Shown one piece after another: positions 10,318-18,043 of a stretch of 64,000 nt of DNA. A program made the position numbers and the translations under genes. The notes beneath the pieces were generated by a model, which saw only the letters and a program-made list of their open reading frames with translations, did not search any database and was not told where the DNA came from. The number at the start of each line of letters is the position of its first letter. Position 1 is the stretch's first letter. This stretch comes from Bosea sp. 685. Its GTDB lineage: Bacteria; Pseudomonadota; Alphaproteobacteria; Rhizobiales; Beijerinckiaceae. The stretch lies in NCBI RefSeq assembly GCF_031884435.1, contig NZ_CP134779.1:2542001-2606000 (forward strand), read 5' to 3'.

Positions 10318-10341
10318 AAGGCAAGGCCAATGCCTTGCCTT
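10318..10341. terminator. perfect 10-bp hairpin, intrinsic-terminator-like on the minus strand
   Basis: The arms aaggcaaggc and gccttgcctt pair perfectly around a caat loop. On the minus strand the hairpin is followed by TTTTTCTTTTT, the layout of a strong intrinsic terminator, yet no minus-strand gene lies nearby. On the plus strand it follows the DUF1467 gene and is trailed by a weaker T stretch about 10 bases later. Confidence 0.7.
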
Positions 10342-10667
10342 GGAAGTCTGTTTTTACCGCAGTAACGGCACGCATCTGATCGCGCGCGACTCATATACTA
10401 GGCGGGCGTTTGTTCCTCCCGAGACCTGGTCCGCGGCGCTTCGATAATCGCAAAGCGTGTCCAGCCAGGAATGATTAGCGGATTATGACGGGTCTGTCAC
10501 CACTTTAGGCATGCGCAGCCTGATCTTTTTGCAAGTTTATTCTGTGCTGCACTTGTGCAGTGCAGCAAAGTTCTATCTGGGGCCTTTTCCCGCCTTGTTC
10601 CGGCCAAAGGATGCCGCTAGGCGAGTGCCAGACCAGCCGGGCCCGCCGGTTGCCATGGAGATCGTCT
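10342..10667. other. gene-free stretch before ppiA with several RNA-like hairpins
   Basis: No convincing ORF lies here. The plus strand has a good -10 box (TATACT, 10394-10399). It is followed by a hairpin whose loop carries TTCCTCC (10413-10419), complementary to a Shine-Dalgarno sequence. Next come nested stems AGACC/GGTCT (10422-10426 and 10491-10495), CCTGG/CCAGG (10425-10429 and 10465-10469, an alternative that overlaps the first by two bases) and CGCTT/AAGCG (10437-10441 and 10453-10457), and a short stem followed by T5 at 10526-10530. An 8-bp inverted repeat (tgctgcac...gtgcagca) spans 10545-10567. A small RNA is possible but unproven. Confidence 0.35.
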
Positions 10668-11213
10668 ATGCTGCGCAGCTCTCTCGCCGCTCTCGCCCTC
10701 ATCGCCTCGCTCGGCATGGCCCAGGCCCAGGCGCCGGACCCGACCAATACACTGGTTCTGGAGACCAAGGATGGGCCGGTGACGATCCGGCTGCGGCCCG
10801 ATCTCGCGCCCAAGCATGTCGCGCAGATCAAGGCGCTGACCAAGCGCGGCTTCTATGACGGCATCGTCTTCCACCGCGTCATCGACGGCTTCATGGCCCA
10901 GACCGGCGACCCGACCGGCACCGGCACCGGCAAGTCCGATCTGCCGAACCTGCCGGCTGAATTCACCCCGACGCCTTACAAGGTCGGCTCGGTCGGCATG
11001 GCCCGTTCGCAATCGCCCGATTCCGCCAATTCCCAGTTCTTCATCTGCTTTGAGGGCTGCGGTTCGCTGACAGGCCAGTACACACTGTTCGGCGAGGTCG
11101 TCTCGGGCATGGACGCCGTGCGCAAGATCAAGAAGGGCAGCCAATCGGCCAATGGCCAGGTCACGAACCCTGACAAGATCGTCCGCATGCGCCTGCAGGC
11201 CGACGCCAAGTAA
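10668..11213 (+). CDS. ppiA: exported peptidyl-prolyl cis-trans isomerase (cyclophilin type)
   Basis: This is a 181-aa cyclophilin with a signal peptide (MLRSSLAALALIASLGMAQAQ), so it should act in the periplasm and assist proline isomerisation in folding of envelope proteins. The cyclophilin core shows [20 protein letters not shown], with the catalytic arginine in FHRV, and [16 protein letters not shown]. The start at 10668 has GGAG at 10657-10660; the frame is open upstream but gives no signal peptide. A cytosolic paralogue lies two genes downstream. Confidence 0.92.
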   Translation: MLRSSLAALALIASLGMAQAQAPDPTNTLVLETKDGPVTIRLRPDLAPKHVAQIKALTKRGFYDGIVFHRVIDGFMAQTGDPTGTGTGKSDLPNLPAEFTPTPYKVGSVGMARSQSPDSANSQFFICFEGCGSLTGQYTLFGEVVSGMDAVRKIKKGSQSANGQVTNPDKIVRMRLQADAK

Positions 11214-11255
11214 CGGCCGACCACAAGTAGGGCCAACGAGGGGAGGGCCGTGACA

Positions 11256-11897
11256 ATGCTGCGTGCGGCTCTCACCTGTCTCGCTCTGCTGCTGGCCGCC
11301 GGCTCAGCCGGCGCGCAGGACACGCGCGATCTCGGCCTGCCGCCGCCCTCCGGGTCGCAAAATCCCGTTCTGCCGCCGCCATCCGGTTCGCAGAACCCCA
11401 TTCTGCCGCCGCAGTCGGGGCAGCGCTACATGCCAGGTGTCGGTGGCCCATTCCGCGGGGATGACATACCCGGCAGCGGCTACCGCAGGATCACGCCGCC
11501 CGCCGAGTCGCGCAGCGGCGAGATCGGCGTCGTGGGTGCGCTCGCGCCTTCGACGAAACCGCTCGAAGGCGAGGCGCTCGCTCGCCTCGCCGATATCGCG
11601 CCCGCTTTGCGGCGCTGCTGGCAACCTCCCGTCATCGATGGCCCCGATACGGGCGTCATGGCGACGGTCAGGTTCAGCCTGCGCCGTGACGGCTCGCTCT
11701 TCGGCCAGCCACGTGTGACCTGGGAAACCAGGCGGACCGATCCGGCCCTGCGCCAGCGTTTCACAGACTCGGTCGTCGCCGCTGTTCGCGATTGCACACC
11801 GATGAGGTTGTCGCCGCAGCTCGGAGCGAGTATCGCGGGGCGACCTTTTTCCATTCGCTTCCACGGCCGCGCGCCGTCCACAGAAAGGCAAACCTGA
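11256..11897 (+). CDS. secreted protein with TolA/TonB C-terminal-like domain
   Basis: This 213-aa protein has a signal peptide (MLRAALTCLALLLAAGSAGAQ), then a proline-rich segment with imperfect 13-residue tandem repeats (LPPPSGSQNPVLP and similar, about residues 29-58). A C-terminal domain (about 105-210) has the pattern VRFSLRRDGSLFGQPRVTW...AVRDCTPMRLSP, resembling the TolA/TonB C-terminal fold. No membrane anchor remains after signal cleavage, so it is not a normal TonB. The ATG at 11256 is spaced 9 bases from GGAGG and is preferred over the GTG at 11250. The stop overlaps the ppiB start. The function is unknown. Confidence 0.7.
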   Translation: MLRAALTCLALLLAAGSAGAQDTRDLGLPPPSGSQNPVLPPPSGSQNPILPPQSGQRYMPGVGGPFRGDDIPGSGYRRITPPAESRSGEIGVVGALAPSTKPLEGEALARLADIAPALRRCWQPPVIDGPDTGVMATVRFSLRRDGSLFGQPRVTWETRRTDPALRQRFTDSVVAAVRDCTPMRLSPQLGASIAGRPFSIRFHGRAPSTERQT

Positions 11898-12367
11898 TGT
11901 CGCTCGATCCCGAGAACACCCTCGTCATGGAAACCACCAAGGGCAAAGTCGTCATCAAGCTGCGCCCCGACCTGGCTCCCGGCCATGTCGAGCGCCTGAA
12001 GACGCTGTCGCGCCAGGGCTTTTATGATGGCATCGTCTTCCACCGCGTCATCGACGGCTTCATGGCCCAGGTCGGCTGCCCGCATGGCACCGGCACCGGC
12101 GGCTCGGACCTGCCCGACCTGAAGGCCGAGTTCAATGCGCAGCCGCATGTGCGCGGCATCTGCTCGATGGCCCGTTCGCAGAACCCGAACTCGGCCAACA
12201 GCCAGTTCTTCATCGTCTTCGACGATGCTCGCTTCCTCGACAAGCAGTACACCGCCTGGGGCGAGGTCGTTGAAGGCATGGAGAATGTCGACAAGATCAA
12301 GCGCGGCGAGCCGGTGCGCGATCCCGATTCCATCGTCTCGATGAAGGTTCTGGCCGACGTGGCCTGA
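11897..12367 (+). CDS. ppiB: cytosolic peptidyl-prolyl cis-trans isomerase (cyclophilin type)
   Basis: This is a 156-aa cyclophilin without a signal peptide, paralogous to the exported copy at 10668. It contains [20 protein letters not shown] and [16 protein letters not shown], the active-site segments. It starts within the stop codon of the preceding gene (TGATG), which implies translational coupling. A tandem of one exported and one cytosolic cyclophilin followed by queA is a recurring arrangement in Hyphomicrobiales. Confidence 0.93.
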   Translation: MSLDPENTLVMETTKGKVVIKLRPDLAPGHVERLKTLSRQGFYDGIVFHRVIDGFMAQVGCPHGTGTGGSDLPDLKAEFNAQPHVRGICSMARSQNPNSANSQFFIVFDDARFLDKQYTAWGEVVEGMENVDKIKRGEPVRDPDSIVSMKVLADVA

Positions 12368-12375
12368 TCCAAGCC

Positions 12376-13461
12376 GTGGATGTCGGGCTCTTCAATTTCG
12401 ACCTCCCCGAAGACCGCATCGCGCTGAGGCCCGCCAGCCCGCGCGATGCGGCGCGTCTGCTCGTCGTCAGGCCTGATGCGCCTGAGCCTTTCGAGGATCG
12501 CGGCATCCGCGACCTCGTCGGCCTGCTCCAGCCGGGTGATGCGCTTGTCCTGAACGACACCCGCGTCATCCCCTCGCGCCTGCGCGGCCGTCGCTTCAGG
12601 GGCGAGACCTCGGCCGGCATCGAGATCATGCTGCATAAGCGCGAGGCGGCTGATCGCTGGCGCGCCTTCGCCCGCCCGGCCAAGAAGCTCACCATTGGCG
12701 AGATGATCGTCTTCGGCGAGCCTGGAGCAGGTAATGTCTGCGAACTCGGCCGGCTCGAAGCCGAGATCCTGTCGAGAGGCGAGGGCGGCGAGGTCGAGTT
12801 GCGCTTTGCTCTGTCAGGGCCAATGCTCGACGAGGCTATCGCGCGGCTAGGTGAACTGCCGCTGCCGCCCTATATCGCCGGCAAGCGCCCGACCGACCAA
12901 CAGGATGCGAGCGACTACCAGACCATGCATGCCCGCGAGGACGGCGCGGTCGCCGCTCCGACGGCTGGCCTGCATTTCACACCGGACCTCGTCGCCGCGC
13001 TCGAGGCGCGCGGGGTCTCGCGCCACCTCGTTACGCTGCATGTCGGAGCGGGGACCTTCCTGCCTGTGAAGGCGGACGATACAAGCGAGCACCGCATGCA
13101 TGCCGAATGGGGCAGCGTCTCGCCCGAGACGGCCGCTGCGCTGAATGCGGTCAAGGCGAAGGGTGGGCGCGTCGTCGCGGTCGGCACGACCTCGCTGCGC
13201 CTGCTCGAAAGCGCCACTGGCGAGGATGGCGTCATCGCGCCTTTCTCCGGCGACACCGCGATCTTCATCACGCCGGGCTATCGTTTCCGCGCCGTCGACC
13301 TGCTGCTGACCAATTTCCACCTGCCGCGCTCGACGCTGTTCATGCTGGTCTCGGCCTTTTGCGGTCTCGACATCATGAAACGCGCCTATGCCCATGCGAT
13401 CGCGGACAATTATCGCTTCTACTCCTATGGCGACGCCAGCCTGCTATATCGCAGCGCATAG
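12376..13461 (+). CDS. queA: tRNA preQ1(34) S-adenosylmethionine ribosyltransferase-isomerase
   Basis: QueA (361 aa) transfers and isomerises the ribosyl moiety of SAM onto preQ1 at tRNA position 34, giving epoxyqueuosine. Family features are [14 protein letters not shown] at the N-terminus, [35 protein letters not shown] and [15 protein letters not shown]. The start is GTG 12376, 9 bp after ppiB. The next queuosine gene, tgt, often follows directly but does not here; the gene is followed by nested repeats instead. Confidence 0.95.
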   Translation: MDVGLFNFDLPEDRIALRPASPRDAARLLVVRPDAPEPFEDRGIRDLVGLLQPGDALVLNDTRVIPSRLRGRRFRGETSAGIEIMLHKREAADRWRAFARPAKKLTIGEMIVFGEPGAGNVCELGRLEAEILSRGEGGEVELRFALSGPMLDEAIARLGELPLPPYIAGKRPTDQQDASDYQTMHAREDGAVAAPTAGLHFTPDLVAALEARGVSRHLVTLHVGAGTFLPVKADDTSEHRMHAEWGSVSPETAAALNAVKAKGGRVVAVGTTSLRLLESATGEDGVIAPFSGDTAIFITPGYRFRAVDLLLTNFHLPRSTLFMLVSAFCGLDIMKRAYAHAIADNYRFYSYGDASLLYRSA

Positions 13462-13808
13462 CCCTCATCCTGAGGAGGCAGGCCCGCGATGAATCGAGCG
13501 CTATCAAGGGTTTCTGATCGCCTACCATCACCCACGCCGTCATCCTGGGCGAAGCGAAGCTTCGGCCCGGAATCCATCGTAGGGAACCGCGCTCTACGAT
13601 GGATCCCGGGACGCCCTGCGGGCGCCCAGGATGACGGCGCGTAGGTGATCAAGACAGAGCCATTGAAATCATCGGCTTCATTTCAGGCCCAGCTCTCAGG
13701 ATGAGGGCTGGAGAGTTCAAAGCGTATGCAGGTCGGTGTCGTGTTCCGGCTCGCAATCGCCGCGCGGAAATGCTAACCGGCACGACAACAAGGGAATTCT
13801 GACGGGCC
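13462..13808. repeat. nested palindromic repeats filling the queA-TPR gap (includes copy 3)
   Basis: An outer pair of arms (ccctcatcctgag at about 13463-13475 and ctcaggatgaggg at about 13695-13707) encloses further mirrored segments (tgatcgcctac, gtaggtgatca). In the centre is a full copy of the gtcatcc element (13535-13638). The centre of that copy is identical to the copy at 9093-9201. The last 100 bases before the TPR gene hold no ORF; no clear promoter was recognised. Confidence 0.75.
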
Positions 13809-14471
13809 ATGGCCGATATTTTTCGCGAAATCGATGAAGAGGTGCGCCGCGACAAGGCGGCGGCCATCTGGAGCAAATACGGCAATGTCTTCGTCGCGCT
13901 GGCCGTGCTGGCCGTGCTCGCCGTCGCGGGCTGGCAGTATTGGCTGCATCGCGAGAACCAGGCCTCCCAGGCTGTCGGCGCGCGGCTCGAAGCTGCGCTG
14001 AAATCCTCGCGCGACGGCAATGGCGCGGAGGCCGAGACGATCCTGAAGGAGCTCACTGAGGGCGCTCCCGCCGGCTATCGCCAGATCGCGCGCTTCCGCC
14101 TCGCTGCCGAGACCGCCAAGCGCGACGCCACTGCCGGTGTCGCGGCTTTCGACGCACTCGCCAATGATGGCGGGCTCGATGCGCTCTATCGCGATCTGGC
14201 GCGCCTGCGCGCCGGCATGCTGCGCGTCGATCTCGCGCCCTATGCCGAGGTCAAGACGGCGCTGGAGCCGCTGGTGACGCCTCAGGGCGTCTGGCGCCAC
14301 TCGGCGCGGGAGATGCTGGGCATCGCGGCGCTCAAGGCCAATCTCTTCGAGGATGCCGGGCGCTGGTTCGATGCGATCGTCACCGACCCGCAGGCTCCGC
14401 AGGTGCTGCGCCAGCGCACCGATCTCTACCTCGCTCTGGTCCGTGGCGGCCCGGTCGAGACGAAGAACTGA
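13809..14471 (+). CDS. YfgM-like membrane-anchored tetratricopeptide protein
   Basis: This is a 220-aa protein with an acidic/basic N-terminus (MADIFREIDEEVRRDKAA), one membrane helix at about residues 26-46 and a periplasmic alpha-helical TPR-like domain. The architecture matches the YfgM/DUF2133-type ancillary protein of the Sec translocon and periplasmic chaperone network. As in many proteobacteria it lies upstream of der, although the outer-membrane assembly gene bamB often found between them is absent here. The function is inferred from architecture and context only. Confidence 0.8.
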   Translation: MADIFREIDEEVRRDKAAAIWSKYGNVFVALAVLAVLAVAGWQYWLHRENQASQAVGARLEAALKSSRDGNGAEAETILKELTEGAPAGYRQIARFRLAAETAKRDATAGVAAFDALANDGGLDALYRDLARLRAGMLRVDLAPYAEVKTALEPLVTPQGVWRHSAREMLGIAALKANLFEDAGRWFDAIVTDPQAPQVLRQRTDLYLALVRGGPVETKN

Positions 14472-14487
14472 AGAATAGAAGACTAGA

Positions 14488-14605
14488 CGCCGTCATCCCG
14501 GGCGACCGCAGGGAGACCCGGGATCCATGCCTGAGCCTTGCCATGCTGCGCTCCGGCATGGATCCCGGATCTGCGCCGCTTCGCGGCTTGTCCGGGATGA
14601 CGGCG
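14488..14605. repeat. long palindromic intergenic repeat (copy 4), before der
   Basis: The outer arms cgccgtcatcccggg and ccgggatgacggcg enclose inner arms around gggatccatgcc and ggcatggatccc. The copy fills nearly the whole gap between the TPR gene and der, and it ends about 20 bp before the der start codon, so any der ribosome-binding site lies immediately next to it. Confidence 0.85.
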
Positions 14606-14625
14606 TAACAGGATACGAAAATCGA

Positions 14626-16041
14626 ATGACCGCCATCGTCGCCATCATCGGCCGCCCCAATGTCGGCAAGTCGACGCTGTTCAACCGGCTCGTCGGCAAG
14701 AAGCTCGCGCTCGTCGACGACCGGCCCGGCGTGACGCGCGACCGGCGCGAGGGCGAGGCCTCGCTCGGACATCTGCGCTTCACCATCATCGATACGGCCG
14801 GGCTTGAAGAGGCCGACAAGGAATCGCTTGCCGGCCGTATGCGCGCGCAGACTGAAACCGCGATTGAGCAGGCCGACGTCATCCTGTTCATGATCGACGC
14901 ACGGCTTGGCATCACGCCGATGGACCAGCCCTTTGCCGACCTTGTGCGCAAATCCGGCAAGCCCGTGATCCTGCTCGCCAACAAGGCGGAAGGCAGGAAG
15001 GGGTTGGACGGCATCTTCGAATCCTATGCGCTGGGCCTCGGCGATCCCGTGCCGTTCTCGGCCGAGCATGGCGAAGGCACCTCGGACCTCTTGGAGGCGC
15101 TCGCACCTTTCGTCGATGTGGAGCCGGAAGAGGAAGAGGCCTTCGACGAGAGCTATGGCGACAAGCGTTGGGTCGATGCCCCGGCCGCCGCTGGCGAGGA
15201 CGACGAAGAGTACAACGACCCGAACAAGCCGCTGCGCGTCACCATCATCGGCCGCCCCAATGCCGGCAAGTCGACCTTGGTCAACCGCATGATTGGCGAG
15301 GATCGCCTGCTCGTTGGCCCCGAGGCCGGCATCACGCGCGACACGATCTCCGTCGACTACGAGTGGCGCGGCCGGCCCGTAAAGCTGTTCGATACGGCCG
15401 GCATGCGCAAGCGCGCCCGGATCGAGGAAAAGCTCGAGAAGATGTCGGTGCAGGACGCACTGCGCGCGATCCGCTTCGCCGAGGTCGTCGTCGTGTTGCT
15501 GGATGCCACGATCCCGTTCGAGAAGCAGGATCTGACGCTCGTCGATTTCACCGAGCGCGAAGGCCGCACTGTCGTCATCGGCCTGAACAAATGGGATCTG
15601 GTCGCCGACAAGAACGGCCTCTTGGCGGAGTTGAAGGAGAAGGCCAAGCATCTGCTCGCGCAGGTGCGCGGCGTGCCGATCGTACCGCTTTCGGGGCTTG
15701 CCGGCGAGGGTATCGACCGATTGATGCAGGCGGTGTTCGAGAGCTACGACGTCTGGAATCGTCGCGTCTCGACGGCCCGAATCAACCGCTGGCTGGAAGG
15801 CGTGCTCTCGGCCCATCCGCCGCCAGCCGTCGCCGGCCGGCGCATCAAGATCCGCTACATGACGCAGGCCAAGGCGCGCCCGCCGACCTTCGCGCTGTTC
15901 GGCAACCAGCTCGACCATCTGCCGGTGTCCTACACCCGCTATCTGGTCAACAATCTGCGCGAGGCCTTCGAATTGCCGGGAACGCCGATCCGCCTGCATA
16001 CGCGCGGCGGCGAGAACCCCTACGACAAAGGCAAGAAGTAG
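14626..16041 (+). CDS. der: ribosome biogenesis GTPase Der (EngA)
   Basis: Der (471 aa) is an essential double-GTPase acting in 50S subunit maturation. Two G domains are evident: the first with GRPNVGKS (about residues 8-15) and DTAG, the second with GRPNAGKS (about 209-216), [11 protein letters not shown] and NKWDL. A C-terminal KH-like domain (about 375-460) contains [12 protein letters not shown]. The linker between the G domains is acidic ([10 protein letters not shown]). ATG 14626 gives the canonical N-terminus [16 protein letters not shown]; the frame is open further upstream through the repeat. Confidence 0.95.
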   Translation: MTAIVAIIGRPNVGKSTLFNRLVGKKLALVDDRPGVTRDRREGEASLGHLRFTIIDTAGLEEADKESLAGRMRAQTETAIEQADVILFMIDARLGITPMDQPFADLVRKSGKPVILLANKAEGRKGLDGIFESYALGLGDPVPFSAEHGEGTSDLLEALAPFVDVEPEEEEAFDESYGDKRWVDAPAAAGEDDEEYNDPNKPLRVTIIGRPNAGKSTLVNRMIGEDRLLVGPEAGITRDTISVDYEWRGRPVKLFDTAGMRKRARIEEKLEKMSVQDALRAIRFAEVVVVLLDATIPFEKQDLTLVDFTEREGRTVVIGLNKWDLVADKNGLLAELKEKAKHLLAQVRGVPIVPLSGLAGEGIDRLMQAVFESYDVWNRRVSTARINRWLEGVLSAHPPPAVAGRRIKIRYMTQAKARPPTFALFGNQLDHLPVSYTRYLVNNLREAFELPGTPIRLHTRGGENPYDKGKK

Positions 16042-16069
16042 CGCGAAGCTAGGCGGATGCTCGCCGCTT

Positions 16070-16300
16070 CTTCCCTTCTCCCACCCATCTCGGGCTTGCC
16101 CGAGATGGGCAACTTAAAGTGTCAAAGTCGGCAACAGCCGACTTTGATGTGGGCGAAGGTGGCGCGCAGCGCCGGATGAGGGGGCGCCGTGCCCTGTCCG
16201 GCTTGCGTCGTGTTCGGCCAAGCGGAAAGCTCACAGCGCCCCCTCATCCGTCATGGCTTCGCCATGCCACCTTCCCCCGCCAGGGGGGAAGGGAAACGCC
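16070..16300. repeat. large composite palindrome downstream of der
   Basis: About 230 bp of nested mirror symmetry. The outer arms cccttctcccac and the mirrored cttcccc...gggaaggg sit at the ends. Inside are two perfect hairpins (cccatctcggg/cccgagatggg at 16084-16109, caaagtcggc/gccgactttg at 16122-16145) and a separated pair cggatgagggggcgc/gcgccccctcatccg (about 16172-16186 and 16236-16250). The rest of the gap to 16427 shows no ORF and no promoter I can defend. It is probably a mobile palindromic repeat; it also lies between the convergent der and TPR genes, where it could end transcription from both sides. Confidence 0.75.
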
Positions 16301-16427
16301 CCTTCGTCCAGCCGCATGAGTTTTAGTGGCCGGGGGATAAGTGCCGAAATTATCCCCGTGCCTTCTCCGTCGTTCTCAGCCGCCCGAGCGCCAAAAACCG
16401 TGCCGCCTACCGCGATGAGGGGGCGGT

Positions 16428-17246
16428 CTATCGAGACGATAGCTCTCTCACCTTGGCTTCGTCCGCTCGCGCCCCGTCCTGATCGCCGGCTGCCCGCCTG
16501 GCTGCGGCGCGGAAGCGATAATTCGCATCCGCATCGGGTGCGAGGCGGATGGCTTCCCCGAAATCGGCGATGGCCCGGGCAGTGTCGCCCTTGTTGAAAT
16601 GGGTCAAGCCGCGAACGGTCCAGGCCTTTTCCAATGCGGGCGCCAGGACGATGGCATGATCGAGATCGACCAGAGCTTTGTCCGGCTCTCCGAGGGAGGC
16701 CTGAATCGATGCGCGCGTGACCAGGAAATCAGCCTGCGACGGGTCGAGGCGGATGGCCGTATCGAGGTCGCGCAAGGCTCGCCGAAGATCCCGCATATAG
16801 AGCAGATGAGCCTTGCCACGTTTGGCAAAGGCGATGGCCGCGGTCGGAGCAAGGGCGATGGCCCGGTCGTAATCGGCAAGCGCACGGGCGTAAGCATCGC
16901 CGGTTCCCAGCGCGAGGAGGTCTCCGCGATCGAGGAGGGCGGTCGCGAGCTCGCCGCCCGAGAGGCTTCCGCCATCGATCAGTCGGTTGCAGGCTGCGAG
17001 AGCCCGGTCATGGCGTGCGGTGATTGTCTGCGCTTGCGCGATGATCTCCTGCGCGTCGACTGGCCATTTCGCAGGCGATGGCTCGGGGCCCGAGCGGCAG
17101 GTTTGGCGCAATTCCTCAATCGGAGGGGAATCCGGCTTTGCGCGACTGCTATCTGCAACGGCTTGCCCCGTCAGCATCACGGCCGACGACAAACCGAGCG
17201 CGGCAAGGGCGGACAGCGGCAGGACGGAGCGCGTGAGTATCGTCAT
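16428..17246 (-). CDS. secreted tetratricopeptide repeat protein
   Basis: This is a 272-aa protein with an N-terminal signal sequence (hydrophobic residues about 7-31, ending AVADS) followed by TPR units from about residue 75 to the C-terminus. The repeats include typical ALADYDRAIALAP and ALVDLDHAIVLAP helices. TPRs mediate protein-protein contacts; no enzymatic domain is seen. It is the first of a series of minus-strand genes but is separated from the SDR gene by only about 37 bp. The partner is unknown. Confidence 0.82.
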   Translation of the reverse strand: MTILTRSVLPLSALAALGLSSAVMLTGQAVADSSRAKPDSPPIEELRQTCRSGPEPSPAKWPVDAQEIIAQAQTITARHDRALAACNRLIDGGSLSGGELATALLDRGDLLALGTGDAYARALADYDRAIALAPTAAIAFAKRGKAHLLYMRDLRRALRDLDTAIRLDPSQADFLVTRASIQASLGEPDKALVDLDHAIVLAPALEKAWTVRGLTHFNKGDTARAIADFGEAIRLAPDADANYRFRAAARRAAGDQDGARADEAKVRELSSR

Positions 17247-17283
17247 TCCAGCGATCGACCCGTCCGCCTGTCGATAAGGCGCC

Positions 17284-18024
17284 TTAAGCCGGCATTTGCG
17301 GCGTCAGAACTTTTCCCTGCGGGAAATCGAAGATCTTGCCGGTCTCGCTCCATGCGGGCGAGGCGATCTCGACCAGATGCGGCGCCAGCTCCTCCGGCGT
17401 CCTGAGCGTCAGCGGATCCTCGCCCGGCATCGCCTCGGCGCGCATTTTTGTCCGCAGCGGGCCGGGATTGACCAGCATCACCTTCAGCGGCGTCGTCACG
17501 GTCTCGGCCGCATAGGTGCGCGCCATTGCCTCAACCGCGGCCTTCGAGATCGAATACGGCCCCCAATAGGCCAGGCATTTATGCGCGGCTCCCGAGGACA
17601 TCAGGATCACGCGGGCGGCGTCCGAGGCCTGCAGTGCCGGCTCGACCGATTTCAGCAAGCGCCAATTCGCCGTGACATTGGTGTCGAACACATTGGCCCA
17701 TTCCTTCGGCGAGGCATGGGTCAGCGGCGTCAACGGCCCCAGAATGCCGGCATTGGCCAGGAGGATGTCGAGCTTGCCCCAGCGCTGCAGCAGGGCCGGG
17801 CCGAGCTTCTCGATCGCGGCGGTATCCGCGAGATCGACCGGGACGAGCGTCGTACTGCCGCCCAACGCCAGAATCTCGTCGTCCAGCTCTTCGAGCGCGC
17901 CAGCGGTGCGGGCAAGCGCGACGACATGTGCGCCGGCCTGGGCGAAGGCGAGCGCCGCCGCCCGGCCGATGCCGCGCGATGCGCCGGTGACGAGCGCGAC
18001 GCGCCCTTCCAAAGGCTTGGACAT
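17284..18024 (-). CDS. SDR family NAD(P)-dependent oxidoreductase
   Basis: This 246-aa classical short-chain dehydrogenase has the cofactor motif TGASRGIGRA (about residues 14-23), the structural NAG motif (LLANAGI), a catalytic Ser in LMSSGAA and YSISK as the Tyr-x-x-x-Lys pair. The substrate is not predictable. In Hyphomicrobiales an SDR gene commonly follows purF in the same direction, as here with a 19-bp gap, so they are probably co-transcribed. Confidence 0.9.
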   Translation of the reverse strand: MSKPLEGRVALVTGASRGIGRAAALAFAQAGAHVVALARTAGALEELDDEILALGGSTTLVPVDLADTAAIEKLGPALLQRWGKLDILLANAGILGPLTPLTHASPKEWANVFDTNVTANWRLLKSVEPALQASDAARVILMSSGAAHKCLAYWGPYSISKAAVEAMARTYAAETVTTPLKVMLVNPGPLRTKMRAEAMPGEDPLTLRTPEELAPHLVEIASPAWSETGKIFDFPQGKVLTPQMPA

Positions 18025-18043
18025 GGAATTCCTTGAGCGGGAA

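Noticed and set aside
13462..13535. Loss of tgt after queA
   Set aside because: tgt is only often, not always, next to queA and could be elsewhere in the genome.
14472..14625. Loss of bamB between the YfgM-like gene and der
   Set aside because: The neighbourhood varies among alphaproteobacteria and no remnant is visible, so absence here is not informative.
13462..16300. CRISPR-like array because of several repeats in a few kb
   Set aside because: The repeats are long palindromes at irregular distances with genes between them, not short direct repeats with uniform spacers.
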